23,809 bases of DNA from CAZYZQ01 sp964652075 (GTDB taxonomy: Bacteria > Bacillota > Clostridia > Oscillospirales > Oscillospiraceae): the NCBI GenBank assembly GCA_964652075.1, contig CAZYZQ010000024.1, forward strand, positions 1 to 23,809, in the 5' to 3' direction. The notes beneath the pieces are model-generated. The model did not search any database, had not been told where the DNA came from, and saw only the letters and a list, made by a program, of their open reading frames with translations. The translations under genes and the position numbers were made by a program. Shown here piece by piece: positions 14,600 to 22,293 of the stretch (the first letter of the stretch is position 1; every line of letters starts with the position of its first letter).

Positions 14600-15388
14600 A
14601 TGGAGCAACCACAGTATCATCTGGCAGGCGTGATGCGCTCGAATGACGACGAGGCAATGGATTTTACCGGGCCTTTGGACGTTATTCTGCTGCTGCTTGC
14701 GAAGAACAAAATTGAAATTTCCGATATCAGCATTTCGACAATCCTGGAACAGTATCTGGCCTATCTCGATGAGATGAAGCGGATGGATATGGAGATTGCC
14801 AGCGAATTTATCGCGATGGCCTCTCGCCTGATGCTGATTAAGACCAAGATGCTGCTCTCCGTCTCCGAACAGCAGGAGGCGCAGGATGAGATGGACACCC
14901 TGATTCAGGCGCTGGAGGAGCGGCAGCGGCAGGAGGCGCGGGAGCAGATCCGCACAGCCGTACAGTTTCTCGAGCAGCGCGGCGAGATCGGCCGCAGCCT
15001 GTTTGTCAAAGAGCCGGAGCCGTACCAGCGCGACCGCACCTACCGCTATCAGCACGAGCCGGAGGATCTGCTCTCCGCACTGCGGCAGATTGCCGACCGG
15101 AATGAGCAGCGGCTGCCGCCGACCGCCGTCTTTCAGGGCGTGGCGGGGCGGGAGGTCTATCCCGTTGCGAAGAAGGTCTCCCAGCTGCTGGGGCGGCTGG
15201 TGAAGGCCGGACGTTCAAAATTCCGGCAGCTGTTTCGCGGCTGCCGCACACGCTCTGAGATCGTCGCGACGTTTCTGGCCGTGCTCGAGCTGTGCAAGCT
15301 GAAAAATGTCGAGCTTGGCCCGGAGACAGATGGGGAACCGTCGCTGATTTATCATGAGCCGGAGGAGGCCGCAGATGGAACAGAGTGA
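14600..15388 (+). CDS. scpA: Segregation and condensation protein A (kleisin)
   Basis: A 262-residue kleisin that bridges the SMC heads and binds ScpB to form the bacterial condensin. The N-terminal SMC-binding region has FTGPLDVILLLLAKNKIEISDI (22-43) and the following helix ASRLMLIKTKMLL. The centre (about 90-160) is Glu/Gln/Arg-rich and flexible. The C-terminal winged helix includes KFRQLFRGCRTRSEIVATFLAVLEL (about 212-236). It starts 10 bp after the protease stop with an AGAGGTGA site close to the ATG, and overlaps scpB by 14 bp, so ScpA and ScpB are probably made in coupled fashion. smc is not in this window. Confidence 0.97.
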   Translation: MEQPQYHLAGVMRSNDDEAMDFTGPLDVILLLLAKNKIEISDISISTILEQYLAYLDEMKRMDMEIASEFIAMASRLMLIKTKMLLSVSEQQEAQDEMDTLIQALEERQRQEAREQIRTAVQFLEQRGEIGRSLFVKEPEPYQRDRTYRYQHEPEDLLSALRQIADRNEQRLPPTAVFQGVAGREVYPVAKKVSQLLGRLVKAGRSKFRQLFRGCRTRSEIVATFLAVLELCKLKNVELGPETDGEPSLIYHEPEEAADGTE

Positions 15389-15947
15389 ATTGCAGCGAGC
15401 CATTGAGGCGATCCTGTTTGCGGCGGGGGAGCCGGTGCCGGCGCAGCGGCTGTGTCAGGCGTTGCAGGCGGCTCCGGACGAAATCCACGAGGCGGCGCAC
15501 CAGCTGATGGATCAGCTTGCATTTGAGCGGCGCGGGATCCGCGTCCTTCAGCTGGATGACGCGTATCAGATGTGCTCCTCGGCGGAGATGGCGCCCTGCA
15601 TTACGGCGGCGCTTGAGACGCGCAGGCCGCCGCGCCTGTCCGCCTCACAGCTTGAGACGCTGACGATCATCGCCTACTACCAGCCCGCCACGCGGGCCTA
15701 TGTGGAAAAAATCCGCGGTGTGGACAGCTCCTACACCGTCGGCGCGCTTTTGACAAAGAAGCTGATCGAGGAATGCGGGCGTCTGGATGTGCCGGGGCGG
15801 CCGATCCTGTACCGGACGACGCCGGATTTCCTGCGAACCTTTGGCCTGCAATCGCTCGACGAGCTGCCGGAGATCCAGAAGATCTCGTTTACGCTGAAAA
15901 GCGAACAGGCGCCCGCGCCGGAACAGCAGGAGGTGTCGCTGCCGTGA
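15375..15947 (+). CDS. scpB: Segregation and condensation protein B
   Basis: A 190-residue protein made of two winged-helix domains; two ScpB copies bind the centre of ScpA in the SMC complex. The family pattern is clear: IEAILFAAGEPV near the N-terminus, then LETLTIIAYYQP, then IRGVDSSYTVGALLTKKLIEECGR and the end GRPILYRTTPDFLRTFGLQSLDELP. I chose the ATG at 15375 because GGAGGAGG (15361-15368) lies 6 nt upstream; an upstream in-frame start at 15354 adds only Arg-rich residues. The C-terminal 15 residues are a Pro/Gln-rich tail. Its stop overlaps the GTG start of the next gene. Confidence 0.97.
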   Translation: MEQSELQRAIEAILFAAGEPVPAQRLCQALQAAPDEIHEAAHQLMDQLAFERRGIRVLQLDDAYQMCSSAEMAPCITAALETRRPPRLSASQLETLTIIAYYQPATRAYVEKIRGVDSSYTVGALLTKKLIEECGRLDVPGRPILYRTTPDFLRTFGLQSLDELPEIQKISFTLKSEQAPAPEQQEVSLP

Positions 15948-16606
15948 TTGCGCTCGCCATTGTGCTGGCTGTTTTGTTGCTGCTGGCGCTGCTGCCGCTC
16001 GGCCTGCTGTTTTCCTATGATGGGCAGACGACAGCCCTCTGCGTGCAGGCTGGGCCGTTCCGGCTGCGGATTCTTCCGCCGAAGCCAAAAAAACCGGGCA
16101 AGAAGCCGAAAAAGAAGAAAAAAGCGAAAAAACAGGAAGCACCGAAGAAGCAGGCGGAGCAAAAACCGAAAAAAAGAGTCGATTTTGCCGTGCTGCGCAG
16201 CCTGATCGGGCCGTTTTTCGAGCTGGTGCGCGACTTTCTCGGGTCATTCCGGCGGCATTTGGCGATCCGGAAGCTGAAGCTGCATGTCACCTTCGGCGCG
16301 GACGACCCGGCGGAATCCGCCATCCGCTGCGGGCAGGCGTGGGCGGCGATCGGCGCGGCTACACCGGTTCTGCAAAACACGCTTCGTATCAAGAAACAGG
16401 ATATCCGCGCATATTTTGACGGTTGCGCGTCCGGCTTCTCCGTGGAGGCGGAAGTGCATGTCACGATCTTCCTCTTTGAGCTGCTCGGCATGGGCGTGAA
16501 ATACGGCGTTCGCGCATTGAAGCTCATGCTTCCGCTGCTCAAAGGCGCAACACATAAGAAAGGTCAAACGAAGAATCATAAAAAAGAAAGCGGTGCTGAA
16601 AAATGA
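15944..16606 (+). CDS. DUF2953 domain protein, membrane-anchored
   Basis: A 220-residue protein of unknown function. Residues 1-24 form one membrane segment. A Lys/Pro-rich linker at 47-77 holds runs such as KKPKKKKKAKKQ. Residues 78-195 fit DUF2953, with KLKLHVTFGADDPAESAIRCGQ as the most typical part (quoted here as two pieces: KLKLHVTFGADD and PAESAIRCGQ). In endospore formers this family is regularly found directly before ytfJ/gerW, as here, which suggests but does not prove a sporulation role. GTG at 15944 overlaps the scpB stop (GTGA) and follows AGGAGG (15928-15933) by 10 nt; a longer frame upstream lies within scpB and is rejected. The basic linker might bind nucleic acid or the membrane surface. 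Confidence 0.8.
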   Translation: MIALAIVLAVLLLLALLPLGLLFSYDGQTTALCVQAGPFRLRILPPKPKKPGKKPKKKKKAKKQEAPKKQAEQKPKKRVDFAVLRSLIGPFFELVRDFLGSFRRHLAIRKLKLHVTFGADDPAESAIRCGQAWAAIGAATPVLQNTLRIKKQDIRAYFDGCASGFSVEAEVHVTIFLFELLGMGVKYGVRALKLMLPLLKGATHKKGQTKNHKKESGAEK

Positions 16607-17067
16607 GTCATCCACTCCCTGATTTCATGAACCTTGCGCTTGGAAAAGTTCGCGAAATGGTCGATGCAAACACGGTGGTCGGCGAGCTGATTACCACGCC
16701 GGACGGCGTGACGATTATCCCCGTCTCCTCGATCAAGGTCGGCGTTGGCGGCGGCGGGGCGGACTACGCCACAAAGCACAACACGCCGGAAAACCCGTTT
16801 GGCGGCGGTATCGGCGCGGGCGTCACGGTGACGCCGGTCGCGTTCCTGATTGTGAAGGAGGGCAGCGTGCGGATGCTGCCTGTCACAGAGGGCGGCGAAA
16901 ACCCGGTCGACCGGCTTCTGGAGCTGCTTCCCGACCTGATTAAAAAGCTGAATGCTTTCCTCTCTGAACGCAAGAAGAAAAAGAAGGACGCCGAAGCGGC
17001 GGACGACGCGGAGGAAGCGCTGGCGCAGGCGCTGGAAACGGTGCAGGAAGCAGTGGAAGAGGCGTAA
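16603..17067 (+). CDS. ytfJ: GerW/YtfJ family sporulation protein
   Basis: A 154-residue protein. The conserved core covers residues 5-100: FMNLALGKVREMVDANTVVG, TTPDGVTIIPVSSIKVGVGGGG, and the Gly-rich FGGGIGAGVTVTPVAFLIV. In B. subtilis YtfJ (GerW) is a spore protein needed for activity of the lytic enzyme SleB in germination. After the core comes a Lys patch (SERKKKKKD) and an acidic Ala/Glu tail. The ATG overlaps the DUF2953 stop (ATGA) and has only a weak ribosome site, so translation probably depends on coupling. Next to a D-Ala carboxypeptidase, this makes a spore-wall theme likely for this part of the operon. Confidence 0.92.
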   Translation: MSHPLPDFMNLALGKVREMVDANTVVGELITTPDGVTIIPVSSIKVGVGGGGADYATKHNTPENPFGGGIGAGVTVTPVAFLIVKEGSVRMLPVTEGGENPVDRLLELLPDLIKKLNAFLSERKKKKKDAEAADDAEEALAQALETVQEAVEEA

Positions 17068-17106
17068 AATCCGTATCCCGGGGCATACTGCTTCTGGTGA
17101 TGCGTG

Positions 17107-18132
17107 ATGAAATTAATGAAAAGACGGGCGGCGGCGCTGCTTGCCGCCGCCTGCATTTTCTGTACGGAGGCGTCGGCACTCTCCGCGCAGCGCGCGGCGG
17201 TGCTGGACGCGGATACCGGCGTGCTGCTCTATGAAAAGGACGCGGACACGCCGGGCCTGATTGCCAGCACGACAAAAATTATGACAGGGCTGCTCATCTG
17301 TGAGAACTGCCGCATGGACGACGAGGTGGTTGTCCCGCAGGAGGCGGCCGGGATTGAAGGCTCCTCCATCTATCTCAAAGCGGGTGAGCGCGTGACGGTT
17401 GAGGAGCTGCTCTACGGCCTGATGCTGCAATCCGGCAACGACGCCGCGATTGCGCTTGCGATTCATACGGCGGGCAGTGTTGACCAATTTGTGGCGATGA
17501 TGAACCGCCGGGCCTCTGCGCTCGGGCTGCGGCAGACGCACTTTGAGAATCCGAACGGCCTTGACGCGCCGGATCACCATGCCAGCGCGGCGGATCTGGC
17601 ACGTCTGACCGCTGCGGCGCTGCAAAACGACACCTTCCGCACGGTGGTCGCGACCAAGCAGATCCGCTGTGGCGCGCGCAGCTTTACAAACCACAACAAG
17701 CTGCTCTGGCGCTACGACGGCGCAATCGGCGTAAAGACCGGCTTTACCAAGGCGGCCGGCCGCATTCTGGTCAGCGCGGCGGAGCGGTGTGGGCGCACGG
17801 TGGTTGCCGTCACGATGAACGCGCCGGACGATTGGCGTGACCATGCGTTCCTTCTGGATGATGCGTTCGCAGACTATTCGGAGACGGATATTGCAGTACG
17901 GGGCGAGCGTGTTGCGCAGGTTTCCGCGCTCTCGGGCGGGACGGCGGACGTCCGCGCTGGCACAGGGTTCCGGCTCGGCCTGCGCGGTGATGAGACGGTT
18001 GCGCTTCTGGTGCGTGTGCCGAAGCTTTTGTGGGTGCTGCCCGAGGACGGCAGCCCGGCGGGAGAACTGGTTGTGCTGCTGGACGGCGCGGAGATGGGCA
18101 GCATCCCACTGTATTGGAGCGTGAAAGCGTGA
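17107..18132 (+). CDS. D-alanyl-D-alanine carboxypeptidase (S11 family penicillin-binding protein)
   Basis: A 341-residue secreted enzyme that removes the terminal D-Ala of peptidoglycan stem peptides outside the membrane. A signal peptide (about 1-26) ends in an ASA-type site. The active-site motifs are complete: S54-T-T-K57, S109-G-N111 and K210-T-G212. The C-terminal third (about 255-335) fits the beta-rich domain 2, ending without a clear amphipathic anchor helix. The start is uncertain: ATG 17107 is preceded by a weak GGTGAT site, GTG 17104 and ATG 17119 are alternatives. It follows ytfJ by 39 bp and resembles DacF/DacB enzymes, which in sporeformers adjust spore cortex cross-linking. 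Whether this one acts in sporulation or in growth is inference from its neighbours. Confidence 0.93.
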   Translation: MKLMKRRAAALLAAACIFCTEASALSAQRAAVLDADTGVLLYEKDADTPGLIASTTKIMTGLLICENCRMDDEVVVPQEAAGIEGSSIYLKAGERVTVEELLYGLMLQSGNDAAIALAIHTAGSVDQFVAMMNRRASALGLRQTHFENPNGLDAPDHHASAADLARLTAAALQNDTFRTVVATKQIRCGARSFTNHNKLLWRYDGAIGVKTGFTKAAGRILVSAAERCGRTVVAVTMNAPDDWRDHAFLLDDAFADYSETDIAVRGERVAQVSALSGGTADVRAGTGFRLGLRGDETVALLVRVPKLLWVLPEDGSPAGELVVLLDGAEMGSIPLYWSVKA

Positions 18133-18839
18133 AAGAACGCCTGCAAAAATTGATCTCCGGCGCAGGGCTTGCATCGCGCCGGACGGCGGAGACTTGGATT
18201 GCTGCGGGCCGCGTGACGGTGGACGGACAGGTTGCCCGCCCCGGCGATCAGGCGGACCCCGACTGCCAGACGGTCTGCCTCGACGGCCGGCCGCTGGAGC
18301 GGTGCGCGGCGCCGGTCTATCTGCTGCTGCACAAGCCGCGCGGGTACGTGACGACGCTGTCTGATGAAAAGGGACGTCGAACCGTCAATGAGCTGGTGGC
18401 GGACTGCGGTGCGCGCGTCTATCCCGTTGGACGGCTTGATTTGGACTCCGAGGGCCTGCTTCTCATGACAAACGACGGAGAATTGGCGAATCGCCTGATG
18501 CATCCGCGCGGAGAGGTAAATAAAACATATCTTGTGTGGCTGTCAAATGCGCCTGCGCAGATCGACAGCCTGCTGCGCCGCCCAATGATGTTGGACGGCG
18601 CCGCGCTGCGTCCGGCCGCCGTGCGGTGCATTGCGTGGCATGACGGAATTGCAGAGCTGGAGATGACGATTCACGAGGGGAAAAACCGCCAGATCCGCCG
18701 GATGTGCGCGCAGTATGGCGCGACGGTAACGCGTCTGCGCCGGATTGCGGAAGGCCCGATCCGGCTCGGTGATCTGCCGAAGGGCAAGTGGCGCCATCTG
18801 ACCGGGCAGGAGGTCGCGGCGCTGCAAAAGCTGCATTAA
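18129..18839 (+). CDS. rluB: RsuA/RluB family pseudouridine synthase
   Basis: A 236-residue enzyme that changes uridine to pseudouridine in ribosomal RNA. An N-terminal S4 RNA-binding domain (1-48: MKERLQKLISGAGLASRRTA) is followed by the catalytic domain, with LLLHKPRGYVTT, the signature GRLDLDSEGLLLMTNDG (101-117, catalytic Asp104), and KNRQIRRMC near residue 183. The GTG start overlaps the previous stop (GTGA) and follows GGAG by 9 nt. B. subtilis also has rluB close to dacB and the scpAB genes, so RluB acting on 23S rRNA is the likeliest assignment; an RsuA-type 16S enzyme or another paralogue cannot be excluded from sequence alone. Confidence 0.9.
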   Translation: MKERLQKLISGAGLASRRTAETWIAAGRVTVDGQVARPGDQADPDCQTVCLDGRPLERCAAPVYLLLHKPRGYVTTLSDEKGRRTVNELVADCGARVYPVGRLDLDSEGLLLMTNDGELANRLMHPRGEVNKTYLVWLSNAPAQIDSLLRRPMMLDGAALRPAAVRCIAWHDGIAELEMTIHEGKNRQIRRMCAQYGATVTRLRRIAEGPIRLGDLPKGKWRHLTGQEVAALQKLH

Positions 18840-18842
18840 GGC

Positions 18843-18868
18843 TGCAAGTTATGCAAAATGGACTTGCA
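18843..18868. promoter_or_regulatory. Candidate operator: perfect inverted repeat over the rpiR promoter
   Basis: TGCAAGT at 18843-18849 and ACTTGCA at 18862-18868 are an exact 7-bp inverted repeat with a 12-bp centre. The right arm overlaps the -35 element. No T-run follows, so it is not a terminator. It is a good candidate binding site for the RpiR-type regulator encoded just downstream. Confidence 0.5.
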
Positions 18869-18892
18869 AATTGAACGCAAATCGTGTATGAT
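18864..18892 (+). promoter_or_regulatory. Predicted promoter of the rpiR-like operon
   Basis: TTGCAA at 18864-18869 and TATGAT at 18887-18892 are separated by 17 bp. The start codon lies 37 bp downstream of the -10 element. Confidence 0.7.
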
Positions 18893-18928
18893 AGCCCTAA
18901 TACGAGAGCCCATCAGGAGGCGGTTGAA

Positions 18929-19792
18929 ATGACGGGAGATGTCCTCGCAAATATACAGAATGGCATGAGCGGCTTTTCCAAAGGGCAGAAGCAGATTGCC
19001 AACTACATCATTGAATCTTACGATAAAGCGGCGTTTATGACGGCCAGCCGGCTCGGCAAGGCGGTCAACGTCAGTGAATCCACTGTGGTGCGCTTCGCCG
19101 TTGAGCTCGGGTTTGACGGCTATCCCAGCATGCAGCGCGCATTGCAGGAGATGATCCGCAACAAACTGACCAGCGTCCAGCGCATTGAGGTGGCCAACGA
19201 CCGGATCGGCAACCAGGAGGTGCTGCCGATGGTTTTGCAGGCGGATATCGACAACATCCGCCGCACGACCGAGGAGCTGAACCGCGCCGATTTCGACGGC
19301 AGCGTCAATGCCATTTTGGAGGCGGAGAATATCTATATTCTCGGCATCCGTTCCGCCGGGGCTATCGCGTCGTTTGTCGGGTATTATTTCAACTATATTT
19401 TTCCAAACGTACATCAGGTGCTTTCCTCATCCGGCAGCGAAATGTTCGAGCGGACGTTCCGGATCGGGCCGAAGGACGTGGTGATCGGCATCAGCTTCCC
19501 ACGTTATTCCGCGAGTACCTCGCGCGCGATGCGCTTCTGCCGCGACAAGGGCGCGACGGTCATTGCGCTGACCGACAGCATGCAGGCGCCGATTGCGCGC
19601 GTTGCAGACTATACGCTGATCGCAAAGAGCGACATGGTCTCGCTGGTCGATTCGCTGGTTGCGCCGATGAGCGTGGTCAACGCGCTGATTGTCGCCATCG
19701 GACGGAAGAAAGAGAAGGAGCTGTCCCGGACATTCTCTGAGCTGGAGCAGATTTGGGATCGCTATGAGGTCTATGAAAAGGTCGACGACTGA
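18929..19792 (+). CDS. MurR/RpiR family transcriptional regulator (HTH + SIS)
   Basis: A 287-residue DNA-binding regulator that usually senses a sugar phosphate. The N-terminal helix-turn-helix (about 10-75) has FSKGQKQIANYIIE and the recognition part VNVSESTVVRFAVELGFDGYP. The SIS domain (about 115-255) has the typical IYILGIRSAGAIA, VVIGISFPRYSASTSRAM and GATVIALTDS. ATG at 18929 was chosen because AGGAGG (18915-18920) lies 8 nt upstream; the longer frame from 18884 overlaps the promoter. A perfect inverted repeat over its promoter suggests autoregulation. The next gene starts within its end, so both are co-transcribed. No sugar catabolic genes are nearby, so the ligand is unknown, though this regulator before the flavoprotein and cmk genes may control lipid or cell-envelope supply. 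Confidence 0.93.
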   Translation: MTGDVLANIQNGMSGFSKGQKQIANYIIESYDKAAFMTASRLGKAVNVSESTVVRFAVELGFDGYPSMQRALQEMIRNKLTSVQRIEVANDRIGNQEVLPMVLQADIDNIRRTTEELNRADFDGSVNAILEAENIYILGIRSAGAIASFVGYYFNYIFPNVHQVLSSSGSEMFERTFRIGPKDVVIGISFPRYSASTSRAMRFCRDKGATVIALTDSMQAPIARVADYTLIAKSDMVSLVDSLVAPMSVVNALIVAIGRKKEKELSRTFSELEQIWDRYEVYEKVDD

Positions 19793-21029
19793 CGTGCTGG
19801 TGGTCGGCGGCGGCGCGGCGGGGTTGTTCTCCGCGCGCACAGCCGCCGCGGCCGGCGCGTCTGTGACGCTTCTGGAAAAAAATGCGCAGCTGGGCCGGAA
19901 GCTGCGCATCACCGGCAAGGGCCGCTGCAATGTGACGAATGACTGCCCGCCGGAGCAGGTCCTGCAAAATACGCTGCGCGGCGCAAAATTCCTGCGCGGC
20001 GCGCTCTACCGCTGGACACCGCGGCAGATGATGGACTATCTTTCAACACGCGGCTGCCCGCTGAAGACGGAGCGCGGCGGGCGCGTTTTTCCGGTTTCCG
20101 ACTGCGCGGCGGACATTGTCCGTGTGCTGGAGAATGATTGCCGCGAAAATGGGGTAAACTTCCTGCAGGGCGAGGCAAAGGAGCTGCTTGTTGCAGACGG
20201 GCGGATTGCCGGTGTCCGTCTGGGGCAGGGCAGACTGGTGGCGGCGCACCGTGTGATCGTTTGCACGGGCGGCTGCTCGTATCCCACGACCGGCTCTGAC
20301 GGCGCCATGTATGCGCAGCTCCGGGCACTGGGACACACGGTTACGCCGCCGCGCGGCGCACTTGTGCCGCTGGTGGAGGACGGCGAAACCTGTCGGAGCA
20401 TGATGGGGCTGTCTCTGCGCAATGTGGGCGTCCGGCTGCTGGATGCGGCGGGGCGCACGGTCTATACGGATTTTGGAGAATTGCTGTTCACGCACTTCGG
20501 CCTGTCCGGGCCGACGGCGCTCAGCGCGAGCTGCCATGTCGAGCCGGGCTGCCGCTATGAGATCGAGATAGATCTGAAGCCCGCGCTGGATGAGAAGACG
20601 CTAGACGCGCGGCTTCTGCGGGATCTGGCGGAGCGGAAGAACCAGGCCGCGCTCCATGCGCTCGGCGGGCTTCTGCCGCGTACCATGCTGCCGGTTGTCC
20701 TTCGGCGCGCCGGTATTGCACTGGAGCAGCAGGCCAACACCGTGACGAAGCAGGCGCGACGCGCGCTTCTGCAAACGCTGAAGCATTTCAGACTCGCAAT
20801 CTCCGGCACGCGGCCGGTCGCGGAGGCGATTATTACCTGCGGCGGCGTGGCGCTGCCGGAGGTCAACGCCCGCACCATGGAATCCAAACTGGTGCAGGGG
20901 CTGTATTTTGCCGGCGAGGTGCTGGATGCAGACGCCTACACCGGCGGCTTCAATCTGCAAATCGCGTGGTCCACCGCGTTTGCGGCGGGGACGGCGGCAG
21001 CAACACAGGGAAAAGGGGAAAAAGCATGA
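19764..21029 (+). CDS. BaiN/HI0933 family FAD-dependent oxidoreductase
   Basis: A 421-residue flavoprotein of the HI0933/BaiN (RdsA) family, also called YtfP/YhiN. The FAD-binding GGGAAG (15-20) is followed by LEKN and the family signature GRKLRITGKGRCNVTN (44-59). The middle has TGGCSYPTTGSDG and the C-terminus GLYFAGEVLDADAYTGGFNLQIAWS, another family hallmark. Some members reduce bile-acid or unsaturated carbonyl compounds, but most have no proven reaction, so no substrate is claimed. The start is uncertain: ATG 19764 (weak GGGATC site, 29 bp overlap with the regulator gene) or ATG 19773. Its stop overlaps the start of cmk (ATGA). The order flavoprotein-cmk-plsC-ispH is common in Clostridia. 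Confidence 0.9.
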   Translation: MRSMKRSTTDVLVVGGGAAGLFSARTAAAAGASVTLLEKNAQLGRKLRITGKGRCNVTNDCPPEQVLQNTLRGAKFLRGALYRWTPRQMMDYLSTRGCPLKTERGGRVFPVSDCAADIVRVLENDCRENGVNFLQGEAKELLVADGRIAGVRLGQGRLVAAHRVIVCTGGCSYPTTGSDGAMYAQLRALGHTVTPPRGALVPLVEDGETCRSMMGLSLRNVGVRLLDAAGRTVYTDFGELLFTHFGLSGPTALSASCHVEPGCRYEIEIDLKPALDEKTLDARLLRDLAERKNQAALHALGGLLPRTMLPVVLRRAGIALEQQANTVTKQARRALLQTLKHFRLAISGTRPVAEAIITCGGVALPEVNARTMESKLVQGLYFAGEVLDADAYTGGFNLQIAWSTAFAAGTAAATQGKGEKA

Positions 21030-21703
21030 AACAGTTTTCCGTGGCCATCGACGGCCCGTCCGGGGCCGGAAAGAGCACCATGGCGCGTCTGGCCGCGCAG
21101 CAGCTGGGGCTGCACTATGTCGATACCGGCGCTATCTACCGTACGGTCGGCTATTTTGTCCGCCAGCGCGGCGTCAGCAGGCAGGACGGGGAGACTGTGA
21201 CGCGCCTGCTGGATGAGGTGAAGATCTCCATGCACTTTCCCGGAGACGGCTTACAGCACATGCTGCTCAATGGACAGGACGTGACCGGGGAGATCCGGAC
21301 GCCGGAGATTGCACAGTATGCGTCCGGCGTAGCGGCCATTCCGGCCGTGCGCGCGTTCCTGCTCGAGATGCAGCGCGACGCCGCGCGGCACTACAACGTC
21401 ATCATGGACGGGCGCGATATCGGCACTGTGGTTCTGCCGGACGCAGACGTCAAGATTTTTTTGACGGCCTCCGCCGAGGAGCGGGCGCGCCGCCGTTATA
21501 CGGAGCTGCTCGAGAAGGGGCAGAAGGCGGAGCTTTCGCAGGTGCTGGAGGACATGCGCCGCCGCGATGAGGCGGACGCAAACCGCGCCGTCGCGCCGCT
21601 GCGTCAGGCACAGGATGCCGTCGTCGTCGATACGACCGGCATGACCATCGAGCAGAACGCGGCTGCCATTGTGAATATCATCCGGGAGAAGTGGGGCAAA
21701 TGA
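21026..21703 (+). CDS. cmk: Cytidylate kinase
   Basis: A 225-residue cytoplasmic kinase that converts CMP and dCMP to the diphosphates, recycling CMP released by lipid and RNA turnover. The P-loop GPSGAGKST lies at 10-18, followed by YVDTGAIYRTVG, the CMP-binding insert (about 65-110), DGRDIGTVVLPDADVKIFL and the lid region RARRRYTELLEKG. Length is normal for the bacterial enzyme. I chose the ATG at 21026, which has AAGGGGAA just upstream and overlaps the preceding stop; an in-frame start 60 bp earlier falls within the flavoprotein gene. It is coupled to plsC by another ATGA overlap. Confidence 0.97.
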   Translation: MKQFSVAIDGPSGAGKSTMARLAAQQLGLHYVDTGAIYRTVGYFVRQRGVSRQDGETVTRLLDEVKISMHFPGDGLQHMLLNGQDVTGEIRTPEIAQYASGVAAIPAVRAFLLEMQRDAARHYNVIMDGRDIGTVVLPDADVKIFLTASAEERARRRYTELLEKGQKAELSQVLEDMRRRDEADANRAVAPLRQAQDAVVVDTTGMTIEQNAAAIVNIIREKWGK

Positions 21704-22293
21704 ACCTGTTCTATCGCATTATCTATTGGCCGGTGCGCATTGTTATGGGCCTGTGGCACCCGGTCGTGCATATCTCCGGCCGGGAGAACATCCCGGCGGG
21801 CGGCGCGCTGATCTGCGGCAACCATTCCAGTTATTCCGACCCGCTCTGGGCGATTTTTGCAATGCATGAGAAAAAACCGTTCAAGATCATGGCGAAGGCG
21901 TCGCTTTTGAAGATCCCGCTTCTCGGCTGGTTTCTGAAGGCGTACGGCGTCTTCGGCGTACATCGGGGGGAGAACGACATCGGCGCGATCAAAACGTCGA
22001 TGAAGATCCTCTCATCGGGGGAAAAGATGCTCATGTATCCCGAGGGGACACGCTGCCCGCGCGGCCAGCGCAAGCCCGGCAAGACGGGGGCCGTTATGCT
22101 GGCAGCGCGCTGCGGCGTGCCGCTGCTGCCGCTGTTTGTGACGAACGACAAAAAGCCGTTCCGCCCGCTGCACCTTGTGATCGGAGAGCCGATCACGCCG
22201 GAATACGCGGGCAGGCGCCCGACCTCCGAGGAGCTGCGCCGGGAGACAGACCGCCTGATGGATACGATCTACCGGCTGGGAGGGCAGGCATGA
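21700..22293 (+). CDS. plsC: 1-acyl-sn-glycerol-3-phosphate acyltransferase
   Basis: A 197-residue membrane-associated acyltransferase that adds the second acyl chain to lysophosphatidic acid in phospholipid synthesis. It has an N-terminal hydrophobic stretch (4-24), the catalytic NHSSYSDP (41-48; His42 and Asp47 form HX4D), the GVFGVHRG acceptor-site motif (83-90) and PEGTR (114-118). All four blocks look intact. The start overlaps the cmk stop and the stop overlaps the ispH start, both as ATGA. The fatty acid donor (acyl-ACP or acyl-CoA) is not shown by sequence. Confidence 0.95.
   Translation: MNLFYRIIYWPVRIVMGLWHPVVHISGRENIPAGGALICGNHSSYSDPLWAIFAMHEKKPFKIMAKASLLKIPLLGWFLKAYGVFGVHRGENDIGAIKTSMKILSSGEKMLMYPEGTRCPRGQRKPGKTGAVMLAARCGVPLLPLFVTNDKKPFRPLHLVIGEPITPEYAGRRPTSEELRRETDRLMDTIYRLGGQA

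Noticed and set aside
16081..16180. A-rich run of Lys codons in the DUF2953 gene considered as a slippage or frameshift site
   Set aside because: The frame is intact on both sides and a Lys-rich linker is plausible after a membrane segment; no stop or alternative product is suggested.
17068..17106. CATACT in the ytfJ-carboxypeptidase gap considered as a sporulation sigma-factor -10
   Set aside because: No fitting -35 at 14-15 or 17-18 bp could be found, so it remains a chance match.
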